In this document: piece by piece, positions 42,891 through 53,900 of the stretch
Numbering within the stretch: position 1 is the first letter of the stretch
How the letters are laid out: every line of letters begins with the position of its first letter
NCBI GenBank assembly: GCA_945643635.1
Contig: CALZFC010000349.1
Location: forward strand, 2,248,501 to 2,312,500
Direction of reading: 5' to 3'
Length of the DNA: 64,000 nucleotides
Source of the DNA: Allodiplogaster sudhausi
Taxonomy: Eukaryota; Nematoda; Chromadorea; Rhabditida; Diplogasteridae
Program-made: the position numbers and the translations under genes
Notes under the pieces: model-generated
What the model saw: only the letters and a program-made list of their open reading frames with translations
Databases searched by the model: none
Told to the model about the DNA's origin: nothing

Positions 42891-44813
42891 GTGATGCTCG
42901 ACACGGGAGCAACTGTCTCGCTCGTCTCTAAGTCTTTCGTCGAGAAGAGTGGCATTAAGCCGACTGGAAGCAAGAAGCTGTCCATCCTAGGAGTCGGTGG
43001 CCATTCGAAGGGCGAAGAGGAGTACGACATCGTACAGTTGTGCCTGACAAGGAACAGCGGACTTGGTAAGACAGTAGTGAACGCACTAGTCTTCGACAAT
43101 CCCATTCCTCTCGTCGACAACCCGGAATTGAGTGAAGAAGATGCTGCTTTCGTGGCAGAGAACAACATCCGACTGGCGGATAGTTCCCCGAAGCCAACGC
43201 AGCCAGAGATCCTTCTTAGCCTAAGTGCAACACTCGATGTCCTCGACTTCAGCAATCGGATCGTCTTGCCGAGTGGCTTAAGACTTCTGGCGTCAAGATT
43301 CGGACACGTCATTGGTTCAGCATCCGTGAAGGAAATGCCAGATGACTCCGAATCAATCTTCCTTGCGAATGCTCGTCTGGATCAACTCCACGAAGACGTG
43401 AAAGAGTACTTCGAGGTGGAGACAGCAGCAGCAGCGGATGATGCACGTCCAGAACGACTCCTTCGCGCACAGCAAGACGAAGAAGTCGAGAAGTTCTTCA
43501 GAGACAACGCCAAGATTGAGAATGGCCGTCTCTATGCTCGATACTTCCTCACTGACGAGAAGAGCCAAGTCTCGTCGAACTATAACCTGTGCTTTATCCG
43601 TCTGAAGGCAACATTGAAGAAGTTGCATGAGACAAACATGCTCGAGCAGTACAGCGCATCCATCCAGTCATACCTGGACAGCGGACAAATCGAGAAAGTG
43701 TCTCTGGACCAGTCAGACGGCCCGATCCACTGTTACCTCTTACATCACGGTGTCTTGAGGCCAGACAAGCCGAACAAGCCCGTAAGAATCGTGTTTGATG
43801 CCTCTGCAGCAGAGAAGGGCGCGAAGTCGCTGAACTCTGTCATGCCGCCAGGCAAGTCACTGATCGAGGAGATCCCCTCCATGATGATCAGAATCCGCCA
43901 GATGAACTCATTCATTGCCTGTGACATCGAGGCCGCCTTCTTGCAAGTCCGACTGTACCCTGATCAGCGAGACATGCTGAGATTCCTGTGGTTGAAGGAC
44001 CCAGGGAAACCCCTCTCACAGCAGAATCTCGAAGTGTTCCGGTTCACTTCAGCTCCATTCGGAGCAACACAATCACCGTATCTTCTGGCTGCCACCATCC
44101 AAGCAGTGATTGAGTTGGAGAGCAAGAGATCCGACTTGTCAGTCCTCGAACTTCACGTACTTCACCAGCTAGCGGCGAACAGCTACGTGGATAATCTCTT
44201 CATAGACGCTGATGGATTCGACAAGAAGGAGATATACCTCTATCTCAAGCAGATCTTCGCTCAGATTGGAATGAACGTCAGAGAATTCACGTCTGACGAC
44301 GAGAGCTTCCAGAACTCTCTACCTGAAGCCGACCGAGGAACGTTCGGCGAGCAGAAGTTTCTCGGACTGAGATGGAACCAGTCCGAAGATCTCATCATGC
44401 TCACTGGAGAATCCAAAGCGGATCATCTCAACAAGCCTGTGACCAAGAGAAAGGCTTTGAGCGAGATGGCAAGTCATTACGACCCGTGCGGATACATGTC
44501 TCCAGTTGTTTTGCCTCTTAAGAGGTATATCCAGCAACTTTGGTCACTTTCCGTCCACTGGGACGAGAAACTTGAAGACAAGTTGGCCTTGGAATGGTTG
44601 AAACTGTCTTCAGCGATGAGCTCCTTCAAGTGGGCCATCCCAAGGCAGTTACCAGCAGAAGAAGTCGTCTGCCTCATGGCCTTCGCAGATGCCTCTGCAT
44701 ACGCTCAGGCTACTTGCCTCTACTGGACTACTTCTCACTCTGCTTCCTTGCTGCTTGCCAAGACAAGGTCGCGCCACGAAAGGACCCTCCTACCATTCCT
44801 AAGATGGAGCTGA
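42891..44813 (+). CDS. Pol part 1: protease and reverse transcriptase
   Basis: 640 residues. Aspartic protease motif L-D-T-G-A (Asp codon 42900-42902). Reverse transcriptase blocks follow: I-V-F-D-A-S-A, A-F-L-Q-V-R-L, R-F-T-S-A-P-F-G-A-T-Q-S-P-Y, and the active-site box Y-V-D-N at 44184-44195, where most RTs have Y-x-D-D. RNase H starts (C-L-M-A-F-A-D-A-S) and is lost in a frame change near 44770. Confidence 0.9.
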   Translation: MMLDTGATVSLVSKSFVEKSGIKPTGSKKLSILGVGGHSKGEEEYDIVQLCLTRNSGLGKTVVNALVFDNPIPLVDNPELSEEDAAFVAENNIRLADSSPKPTQPEILLSLSATLDVLDFSNRIVLPSGLRLLASRFGHVIGSASVKEMPDDSESIFLANARLDQLHEDVKEYFEVETAAAADDARPERLLRAQQDEEVEKFFRDNAKIENGRLYARYFLTDEKSQVSSNYNLCFIRLKATLKKLHETNMLEQYSASIQSYLDSGQIEKVSLDQSDGPIHCYLLHHGVLRPDKPNKPVRIVFDASAAEKGAKSLNSVMPPGKSLIEEIPSMMIRIRQMNSFIACDIEAAFLQVRLYPDQRDMLRFLWLKDPGKPLSQQNLEVFRFTSAPFGATQSPYLLAATIQAVIELESKRSDLSVLELHVLHQLAANSYVDNLFIDADGFDKKEIYLYLKQIFAQIGMNVREFTSDDESFQNSLPEADRGTFGEQKFLGLRWNQSEDLIMLTGESKADHLNKPVTKRKALSEMASHYDPCGYMSPVVLPLKRYIQQLWSLSVHWDEKLEDKLALEWLKLSSAMSSFKWAIPRQLPAEEVVCLMAFADASAYAQATCLYWTTSHSASLLLAKTRSRHERTLLPFLRWS

Positions 44814-46696
44814 ATGCGATCGTCATGGCCAGCAGAATTATCCTGTACACGTGCAAAAGTCTGGCCAAGTCAGCCAAGACTCAGAACTGCAACGTGGTGC
44901 TCATGTCAGACAGCATGATTGCACTGGCTTGGACTCTGAACGACAAGTCAAGAATCGAGTTTGCGAGATCACCAAGAATCTCAAAGAAGCCGTCTCTCTC
45001 CTCACCAAGCCCTCGCATACACCGACAACCCTTCGTCGGGTCACCGCTCTTGTCCTCAGATTCGTCGAAAAGATTAAAGCCAAGATAAAGGGTGAAATCG
45101 TCGAATTCCTGTCAGAACGGCCATCGAAAGCGGAACTGGAGAAGGCGGAAATCACTCTTCTGCGACTGTACCAGAAGTCACAGCAAGCGCTCATCACTTG
45201 CCCTGGAAACGCCATGCTGCAGCTCTTCAGAGACAAGAACGGAATTTGGCGCTGTGGCCACACTCGACTCGAACTCGCAGATCTCCCAGAATCTGCCAGA
45301 CATCCGATCTTCCTTCCAACGAAGAAAGAAATTCCCCATCTCATCAAACTAATCGTCACTGAGTTTCATCTCAAACAGATGCATGCTGGAGTGCAGCAGA
45401 CTCTGAATCAGCTGCGCATGAAGTACTGGCTGCCAAAAGGAGCAGCTAGAATTCGCCACATCCTCTATCCCTGCATTTTTTGTCGTCGACTGAACGCGAG
45501 ACCCTTCAAGTACCCAGACCCACCACAACTTCCAAGGAATCGAGTCCACTTCATCCGTCCCTTCTTGGAAATCGGGCTGGACTTCGCTGGTCCCCTGTCA
45601 GTGCGAGGACCAGAACAGGTGGAGAAGGCATACTTCCTCCTCCTGACGTGCCTTTCAACGAGAGCCATCCACCTTGAAGAAGTGACTGATCTCAGCACGA
45701 CCACTTTTCTCAATGCCTTCAGAAGGTTCTGCGCGAGAAGAGGAGTGCCAGAAAAGGTAATCTCAGACAGAGCCCCGTCATACCGTCTTGCCGAGTCTCT
45801 GCTGGTCAGGAAAATGGAGATCCTCGACGACAATCAGGTGCAGTCGGAAATGGCGGAAAAAGGCATCTCATGGTCCTTCACAACTGCTTTCGCCCCTTGG
45901 AAAGGCGGAGTCTATGAAAGACTGATTGGATGCGTCAAGCACGCGATTTTGAAGACATTCGGCAGGAAGATTCCTTCCAGAGATGAGTTCCGGACGATCC
46001 TTGCAGAAGCCGAAGGAGTCGTCAACACTCGTCCAATCGCCCCTCTCAAGGACTCGAAAGCATCCAAGGCAATGGCGCTCCGTCCGATTGACTTCATTTG
46101 TCCTTCAATCCGTCTGACTACAATCTCATCACCAGAAGATGGTAATAATGACTCTTCTGACCCGAATTTCTACTCTCAGGACGTAACAGCAACCCGAGCC
46201 AGCGCGGAAAACGCATATTCCGCGGCACTCGCACACGCAGAAAAACTCCGGAATTTGTGGAAAGCCGAATACCTCATTCGTCTGTCTGACCACTCCACGA
46301 AAAGCGGAGTGAAACAAAGATCTCACTCAGTAAGAATGAAGCCAAGACCAGGAGAAGTCGTTCTTCTAAAGGACGAAAACCTTGGAAGACTGTTCTGGCC
46401 TTTGGCCAGAGTCATTTCCACTTCAGAGATCGAGCAGCGGAAACGTGATCACGCGTCCTCCGAACCTTCTCATCCCCCTGGAGATCATGGACGAGTACCC
46501 GGAGCAAGACGCAGACCACTCGATTCAGCCGCAGCAACCAGAAGTACCATCTCCCGAGAAGAACGCGAAAACAATTCGCAAACAGCCGGCTCGTCAAGCA
46601 AAGACCCGTCATTTCATCAACCAGAAGCAGAACTTTGACGAGGAGAACGCCTTTGTAGCCGGCGGGAGTGTCACTGAGACTAAGATAGTCCAGTGA
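44760..46696 (+). pseudogene. Pol part 2: RNase H and integrase, frame-broken
   Basis: RNase H continues in a second frame (V-A-P-R-K, I-P-K-M-E-L-N-A) to about 44955, then a third frame carries on to 46638. Integrase: zinc site H-x4-H (45367, 45382) and C-x2-C (45472, 45481); catalytic Asp at 45580-45582, Asp at 45766-45768 and Glu at 45916-45918. The C-terminal part shifts frame again near 46430 and ends at 46696 (L-L-I-P-L-E-I). So three frame changes after the RT make this copy unable to encode its own pol. Confidence 0.85.
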
Positions 46697-46980
46697 TTTT
46701 TTTCCCAATACATCTAGACCTTTTTATACTTCGAAGTACATCTAAATGTTAATTTTGACATCTACAGTAACTTTCTTCATCTCTGGACTACTGTACTTCT
46801 TCTATTTTTCTCCTCAGGATTACTGTACTTCTTCTCTATTCTTCTCAAGACTACTGTACTTCCACTATTTCTACTATTTACTTCTCCATTTACGTCTAAA
46901 TGAAGTCCTATATATTTACTTCATTTCCACATCCATTTTCGAGTCTTCATTACGTTGTTACGCTATTCTTCATCAACAAC

Positions 46981-47480
46981 TGCTTCCAGGCTGATCTTCT
47001 GAATGAGCCGGAGGAAGAGGTGAAACTAAACAAGACTGTGAAGAGCACAACGGAGACTGTTGAGAAGCAAGCCACTGCCAAGGAACAAGAGAATCACTCT
47101 CTTTCCGTACCTCACTCTTCCTCTCCCCCATCCAACTCCCGCGGCAAACGCACTCATTCTCGATCACGTTCTCCACTCCGTGCTTCCCGCCACAGCAAGT
47201 CTCCTCTCCCCGGTTACTTCTCATCACTCTTCTCCTCGTCGACTTCGTGAGCCTCAGCACAAGCCCTTTGGCAAAAAGGTCGACAAGTGTCCTCTGTGCA
47301 CCATGCCACACCGCACCACTCTGTGCCCGATGTCAATCGAGGAGTGACATCACGAGGTCGAGTCGAAGAGCCTCTGTCGCCGCTGTCTCGAGCTATTCTC
47401 CAAGGGACATCGCTGCGGTCAGACGTGCCCGATGTGATAGGGCTACCACAATCTCGCCCTTTGCTACAAGTTGTCCGGCA
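46981..47480 (+). pseudogene. Displaced gag-like CCHC zinc-knuckle region after pol
   Basis: Begins after a CTTCCAG acceptor at 46990. An acidic then Ser/Arg-rich segment (S-R-S-R-S-P) is followed, after a frame change, by C-P-L-C...H...C-P and, in the same frame beyond a TGA, L-C-R-R-C-L...G-H-R-C...C-P-M-C...H-N-L-A-L-C. This Cys/His pattern is that of BEL/Pao gag knuckles. Its place between integrase and the 3' LTR is odd. The interval 46697-46980 repeats CTACTGTACTTC-like units. Confidence 0.6.
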
Positions 47481-47568
47481 AGTGACTCCCAATCCATTGA
47501 TGTTTCTTTTCTCTCCCCATTCTTTTCTAGTTTTTTGCTGTTTTTCCTTTTCTTTTCCCCCTCGCCAG

Positions 47569-48519
47569 TGTTTCCAACTTCGTTGAAAATGTCTTTTTTT
47601 ATTCCATGAGTAGCTTCATTCCACTCTTCTTTGTTTATCATTCATTTGCTACTGTGTTTACTCGTTTCACGGCCAATTCTCCATTTCTTTAAATCTTCTA
47701 ATTTCTTCACCGTCATCATGCTTTATTACATCTTCGGTTATTATTCCGTTATTTTCGTCTTTACTATTCACAATTTATTCGCCACCGTCATATAATACGA
47801 CTTATGATGTCTAATTTACTATCTACTCGTTTCCTCATTTCCGTCGGCTATTTAGTCATAATATGTCGTTGCTATTCTATTCTTCTATTGTTATTACAGG
47901 CTTGGCTGGTGTGCCTCCTCTTTGTTGTTTTTCTTGTCCGCACTCGGACGCCCTGCCTTCTTCTTCTCCCTTTTCCTTCAATCTCATCAACTTCATTCTA
48001 CCCTTCTTCGCTGTCCAGTTCATCATCCAGCAAGGACAAGTACAGGTCGCTAAGTGTATTAGTTTGTGATCGCTATCGAAGACCATCGAATTCTTCTTCT
48101 ATTGATCGTCATCATTCTTCATCACTAAGTGTACTTACTTGATGTACTGATTTTCTCCTTGAATACATTTCTTCGTTTATCGATCGATCGATTTCGTCAT
48201 CTTCTCCCCCATCTCTCCACTTTTACCAGACTCTCATTTATTTCCTACGTCTAAGAGTATTCCAGCTCAGACCAATACAGGAATAAACCGAACGAGTAGT
48301 ACTCTGGTGTTAATGTGTTGAAACGCATTCTAATCTTCATCTGCAGCAACTTGAGAACTGTTGTCATTCATCTGTTTATCGTGTAAGAGCTTCTACCATG
48401 AACAACCCAGACGCAGAGTCTTCTCAGACTCCCAGTTTAGTGAACAAGATCAAGCCCTCAGGTGTCACCTTCAGAAGAAACAACCAGCAGGCTCTTCCAC
48501 AGGCGGCCAATTTTTCACA
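47569..48519 (+). repeat. 3' LTR
   Basis: TG at 47569, CA at 48518-48519, AATAAA at 48282-48287. It carries the start of gag (ATG at about 48398) as an orphan. Immediately upstream is a pyrimidine-rich run instead of the usual purine tract. Confidence 0.93.
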
Positions 48520-48524
48520 CCGCT

Positions 48525-48731
48525 TACTATTAGCAAGCACCACTTTGGCGTCCTTGTCAACCGTACTTCTTTGAGTAACTAATGGACTTCTGTTTTTGTA
48601 CATACATTACGGTTTTTTTTCGGTGATTGTCCTTCTTTAAACCGAAAAAGGGTGGAAGCTTTAAGACGAAATCTGTTACGAAGCCACACTTAGCGCTTAG
48701 TCAGTAGTAATATTAAATTTTTTTACTAACC
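48525..48731 (-). mobile_element. Fragment resembling a Helitron 5' end
   Basis: On the minus strand, TAAGCGCTAAGTGTGGCTTC around 48655-48716 resembles the start of the 15301-16301 element (TAAGCGTGGCTTTGTAACAG). No 3' end identified. Confidence 0.35.
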
Positions 48732-48777
48732 GAGTGTTAGATTTGTCTTCTCAGTTCGGTATTGGTGTCCCGCAATC

Positions 48778-49537
48778 TGAACAAAACATTTGAAAACTTA
48801 AGTCTTAAAGGATCACTCCGGCGAAAGTGTTCGCGCAGATTTAATAATTGGTGTTTGAAAAAACCAACCGCTCTAAAATTTTTACAGTATTCGGGAGGGT
48901 GTAATTTTTTGGAACGCTGTGATTGTTCTGGATGTGTTCGAAATAGCAACACAGCGCTTCCATTCCTTTTTATGTCTCTCTCTCTCCCTCTCTTGTCCAC
49001 TCTCTCTCTCAGAGTGAATAATTAATGACATTCATATCATCCCGTGCCCTCGTTCTCTGCCACGCTTGGCATGGGGAGGGAGGTGGCTTAGCCATGATCA
49101 TGAGCTCAAAGAACGATCGCTGGCGGAAATGCAAGGAAATCCCGGTCAAAAACTGTTAATATTAAAAAAAACTAAACCTTCTTTTGGAACGGGACCACTT
49201 CTAATGTATGTTTCTGGACGAACTTCACCGTACAAGAACATAAAACGAGAAGTTGTATATTCGCCGGAGAGGTCCTTTAACTACCTTCCGCCTCGGTGGC
49301 GAAGTCATCAGGAAGTTAGAATGGCAAATAAGTTTATTTTTTTGAAATTTATTTTTTTTGTGGATTTGAAATTTAAAAAAAAATTATAATCGAAACCTTA
49401 AAATTTTTCCAGAAAAGCTAGAAGTTCGAAACATAAATATTTGTCATTCTACGTAAGTCTGCAATAACCTTGGGACATCTTTTTATTCCTCTAGAAGATT
49501 CGAACATTGTATGACTTGCTAACGATACGCCACTCAC
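48778..49537. other. Intron 3 of copy C, no other feature
   Basis: Contains a CT-rich run at 48975-49015. The open frames here have no domain character. Confidence 0.4.
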
Positions 49538-50320
49538 CTTCAAGAGATGGAGAAGGCGGCAAAGTGGTAGTATTCGTTGCTGTGTTTATTCTGTTGTCAG
49601 TTGAAAGGCTGCCAGTGCAAGACCAATCCTGAGCGAAGAGAAGACACTATTAGCGTTCGTATTGCCATCTTTAAAGGAGCACAAGAAAAACAGCCGTAAT
49701 CTATTTGTGAGTTTCCAGACTCATTTAATTCCTTGCCTCTTTCTCGGTTATTGCTCAGATCAATGAAAAAGTTAGATTGAAGCTGATTTTTAAGAGTCAT
49801 AAAGATTAAAATTTATTTTTAAGAGCCATGATTAAAGTTATGTTTTAAAGAGTCCTAATTTAAACTTGTAACAGGTCTCACAATGGACGGATGACAGCAG
49901 CATCGGTTGGCGTCGCAGAACGCGCCAAGACGAAAAGGTCGGCAATCGCTGTCAGAGGTGCAGTCATACAATAAAGCTGACAATGAGTGGTGGAGCAGCA
50001 GCTCAAAAAGAACAATATAAATCGAATACAAATACGTTAAATTTTTACATACTTTTTCTAAGGGCGTGAAAGACAGCTGCTGAATGCTAACTGCTAACAA
50101 TACCAGGATGTGAAAACACTATTTTGCACTGGTAATACATCGTGTGCTATAGTTTTCCTTAAAAAGGAAGCAAATAATCTATCCAACTTTTAAAATAAAT
50201 TTGAAAAATGGTTTTTCATGACTAAAAAATACAAATAAAAACTAACACATGACGGCGCAACGTGATGCATGAGCAGTAGTGTTAAGAAGAGGAGTAAAGG
50301 CAACCTATGAATTTTTTTTA

Positions 50321-50935
50321 ATCAACGGCGAATGGCAAATATCTTCCGAACGGATATATAAGGGCAAGAGGAAATGGTTGAACTGAACTGTTTAAGAAAA
50401 TAAAAGAAGGATAAGCATATTAGGCTAGGGCTTAGCGCCAGTGAGGCAGCAATTTAATTTTGGATTACGATCAGGCTTAGGCTTAGGCGGGTGGCATTGA
50501 AGGTTTCAGATGAACTCTATTACATCTCCTAGCGAGCAATTTATTAGTACTCTGATTATATATTGAGATCTGTAATTAATATATAAAAAAATTATTGAAT
50601 AAATGTCAATCAAACGGCAATTTGAAGTTTATACATATGTATGTACATATGTCTTTATTTAGTCTACTTTAACACTTCTCCTTCTTCTTATTAAATAAAA
50701 AATCTGTATAATTATGCATACAAATTATGTGTACCTTATCGTCAGTTGAGGTATGCAACATGGAGTCTTACAATAAATAATTTTATATTTTGGGGACAAT
50801 AGTCATATACATATGTTCGTCGTGTGAGCTTAAACGCTTTTCATGCTCATTACTTCAATGATACCGATAAATACGGGGGAAAATATTAGAATGATATTCA
50901 ACTTTATTAGAATAATATTCCGCTGTAGAGTCGCT
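50321..50935. other. Non-coding gap before the EGF-containing gene
   Basis: Short GGCTTAGG-like repeats near 50455-50490 and an ATGTATGTACATATGT run at 50635. No gene seen. Confidence 0.5.
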
Positions 50936-53900
50936 TTATACACACTTCATGCTCGCGACTTGATCGACGGCTCCGCCATCAATGGGCACCGCCAAAACAT
51001 GCGGATCTGTGTCGCATCGGATCGCCGCTACCTTTCCGGACGGCCCGCCATCCTTGAAGGAAGCAATCTTATCGAGTTCATTACGTTTACAATTGGCATT
51101 CGATAATAAAATAATTGTGGTTAGATTAAACCCTTTTAAAAGATTAAGCTAAAAAGATTAACATTGGTTTTAGTCTTCTTAGAATAGGCAAAAAGGCGCT
51201 TTTTTCCATCATAAACACCTCTGAACCTGATGGTGAATTCACTAGGAATGAATAGAGGAGAAATAATAAAGTGACTTGATGGATTCTTCCGTACCACAGT
51301 ATACGACAAGGACTGGACGTCGTTGACGCATTGCGTGTAGCAGGCGCCGGCAGAAGTGACAAACTTGATGACTGCGGCGTCGATCGGCACCATGTTCGTT
51401 GTGCCAGCGTCGCGGCAAGCGCCGCACGCAAAGTCAACGTCGCTCGTGCATGTTGCCTACGATTAAAGAGGCCATGGCCATAATCTCTTTTTCCCGATGA
51501 TACAATAGAGCATGTGATTAGGAGGATACAATGGCCGGGAAAGATAAATTGATTACGGTTGAGTTTCGTGATCTCCTATAATTGACTTCTATCTTTTAAT
51601 TGAAGCCTTCTACAGATGAAAGTAGCATTACTCCTAACATTTCAAGCATGCCCAAAATGTATGCACTCCGGGCTCGTCCTATTCCCAATAAAAGGTTGCA
51701 TGTACATTTCTAGGCTTAGTCATTTTTGAATTTAATTGAAATATATAATTTTTTATGAATTTTTTAAGGAACCATTGCGACATCCTCTAGATTGATGTTG
51801 TTCTTCCATCCGCTTCCTCCTGGTTGGCAACTCGCGAATGCAGTCGCCGGTGCGATATTCGCCAGCTTCCCTGCCTTCTGAAACGGAAGAAAGCTTGGAG
51901 GCGTACTCCATTTCGAAACAAAAGAAAACATTAATTTAGACAAAAAAAGCTAAGCACTTTGCGGATCCGCGGTTTAAAGAATGTAAATGAAAATCATAAT
52001 AAAAATATATATGAGTTTGCTGAATTTCTAACCAGCGTATAGAGGACGCCATTGGCGCATGTAGCGGTGTATGTGCTTGTAGCCGAGTCGAACAAGTAGC
52101 GGATGTCCTCGTAGACGCCGTTTTTCAAGGTTAACATTGGAATCTTTGGGCATTCCGCGACCGCAGGCGTTGGTTCGGTCGGGAGAGACGTCGCTAAAAA
52201 AAATTCCAAAATTATACATATGACCTATTTACCATGCACATGTGTGTCGAAATTTCGCCCAATTTATAACATGCTAACTTTTCGTATTCCAAAATATCAC
52301 CGAATTGGACTATTCTAAATTCTTTGATAAAATATTTAACAAAACCACAATTGTAACTTGTTCATTCACTACGAACCTGGCTTGACGCAAAAGGCAGTGC
52401 CAGAGATCATCGGGGTCCACGTCTTGTCCAGCCCGCAAGTCGGAACCCCCTCAACCTTGGTCGGCCCAGTCGTCGAGTCCTCCATCTAAAGCGGAGAAAG
52501 TCACTGATAATGATAAAAAAATAAATATTTAAAGAAAAAAACCAACAGAAAGATGAATAATTGCTACATAGATTAGTAATTTCATAAAATAAAATAAAAC
52601 AGAATATAACAGACGTTTTGAAACAGGGCATCGGCGCCGTTGCACGTGATTTTGCAGTTATCGTTTGTTGGAGTATAGCAGAAGGAGCCGATGGGGCAGA
52701 CGCCATTCCCATCGGATGCTACAACGTACGGGCACGAGCACCGCTCTGAAAATACGTGCATTCCTGTTAGAAGGAGCATCTTTATTGGAATTTAGCTAGC
52801 GATTCGATTAAATAAAAACCGTATTTTCTCAATTAGAACCCCTCCCTCAATTAGCACTCCTCCCCATCTAATAGTTCCTCCCTTGAGAAGATCGTTGAAA
52901 AATAGAACCTTAACAGAGACGCGATTGCAATAGTGAGCCAAATTGAAATAGATTACGGTTGTGTTTCGGGCTTATTTAGAGGAAGTATCCGATAAAAGGC
53001 AACGGCGTGCATTTGGAAAGTTTAATTAAGCATCGGAATTTATTTGAACGAATTAAAGCTCACTTTATTGCTTGAAATTATGTCGTACATATGCCTCTCT
53101 AGATTCTCTCATTCTCTCGCTCTGTTTCGCTCTTCTCTGACCGACTATGCCTTTCGCACTTGGCAAAAATGGGGACATTACTCTCTGCTCTTACCAGGTC
53201 CTTGCTCGGAGTCTTCCACGCACGAGCCATTGATTTCTCGATAGCCAGCTACGCAACTAAAAAGGACGAAGTTACGTTTTTTCCTGAACATGGATGTGTC
53301 TCTTGCTGAATAGCCATGCACATTAAATATATATTCCAAAGTCCTCTTTGGATGCTCTCACCTGCATTTTGCTCCCTTCGGCTCGTCCACACACTCCAAA
53401 TTCGCGCCGCACTTTGGTGCGTCCTTACTGGCGCATGTCACGGCTGTAAATCACATAGCGAGATTCAAATGTATGTACATACATATGTTCATGAAGAGAA
53501 GCACCGACTTGGCACGCATGAGACTTCCCAATTATAGAAGGCGTCGGCACCATTGAGACGAAACATTCTGTTCAGGAGGCACTCGGCGTAGTCCCCAACG
53601 GTAACCCAGCCGAGCGATCCAGTTGCTACCTGCATACACACATATACCGTACTTTCTCAATTACGTCCTTGATAATTCCAATGAAAACTAGTAGCCCTCC
53701 CTCTAGTAGAATCCCTCCTTGTAATAGTTCCCCTCACGCAAGGCAATTGAAAATAGTAGAGAAAATACGGTACTTACCATAATTTACAATAAATCTATTA
53801 GTATGAAAAGTGCATATCATTTGCATGTAGGTTTGAATGGTGTGAATAAGTTTAAAACTTATATAAACCAACAAAAACACAGGGCCTACAATTGATGCAT

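Larger units (their letters stand above)
39683..48519 (+). mobile_element. BEL/Pao LTR retrotransposon
   Basis: LTRs of 954 and 951 bp, TG...CA ends, flanked by the 5-bp duplication CCGCT (39678-39682 and 48520-48524). Order gag, protease, reverse transcriptase, RNase H, integrase; the gag and integrase types are those of BEL/Pao. The two LTRs are nearly identical (a 3-bp indel and a few substitutions in what I compared), so insertion is fairly recent, yet gag and pol carry stops and frame changes. Size 8.8 kb including an unusual region after pol. Confidence 0.95.
38487..50320 (-). pseudogene. ShKT gene copy C, interrupted by a BEL/Pao element in intron 4
   Basis: Minus-strand exons aligning with copy B: about 50320-50247 (signal-peptide core, no ATG in the expected place), 49968-49882 (C-T-S-D-S-D-C and N-R-C-C-C), 49628-49538 (short Thr-containing linker, 91 bases), 48777-48732 (first ShKT half), 38616-38487 (second ShKT half, C-D-I-F-K-S-N-G). 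Lesions: start lost; the acceptor of exon 2 reads TTG where A and B have TAG (change at 49970); the second Cys codon of exon 4 is TGA. Exons 4 and 5 are 10.1 kb apart, and the LTR element at 39683-48519 accounts for most of that intron. Joining them is inferred from phase and homology. Confidence 0.65.

Noticed and set aside
39683..48519. Gypsy or Copia classification of the LTR element
   Set aside because: The gag type, the order RT-RNase H-integrase, the integrase C-terminus and the tRNA-Gly primer site fit BEL/Pao.
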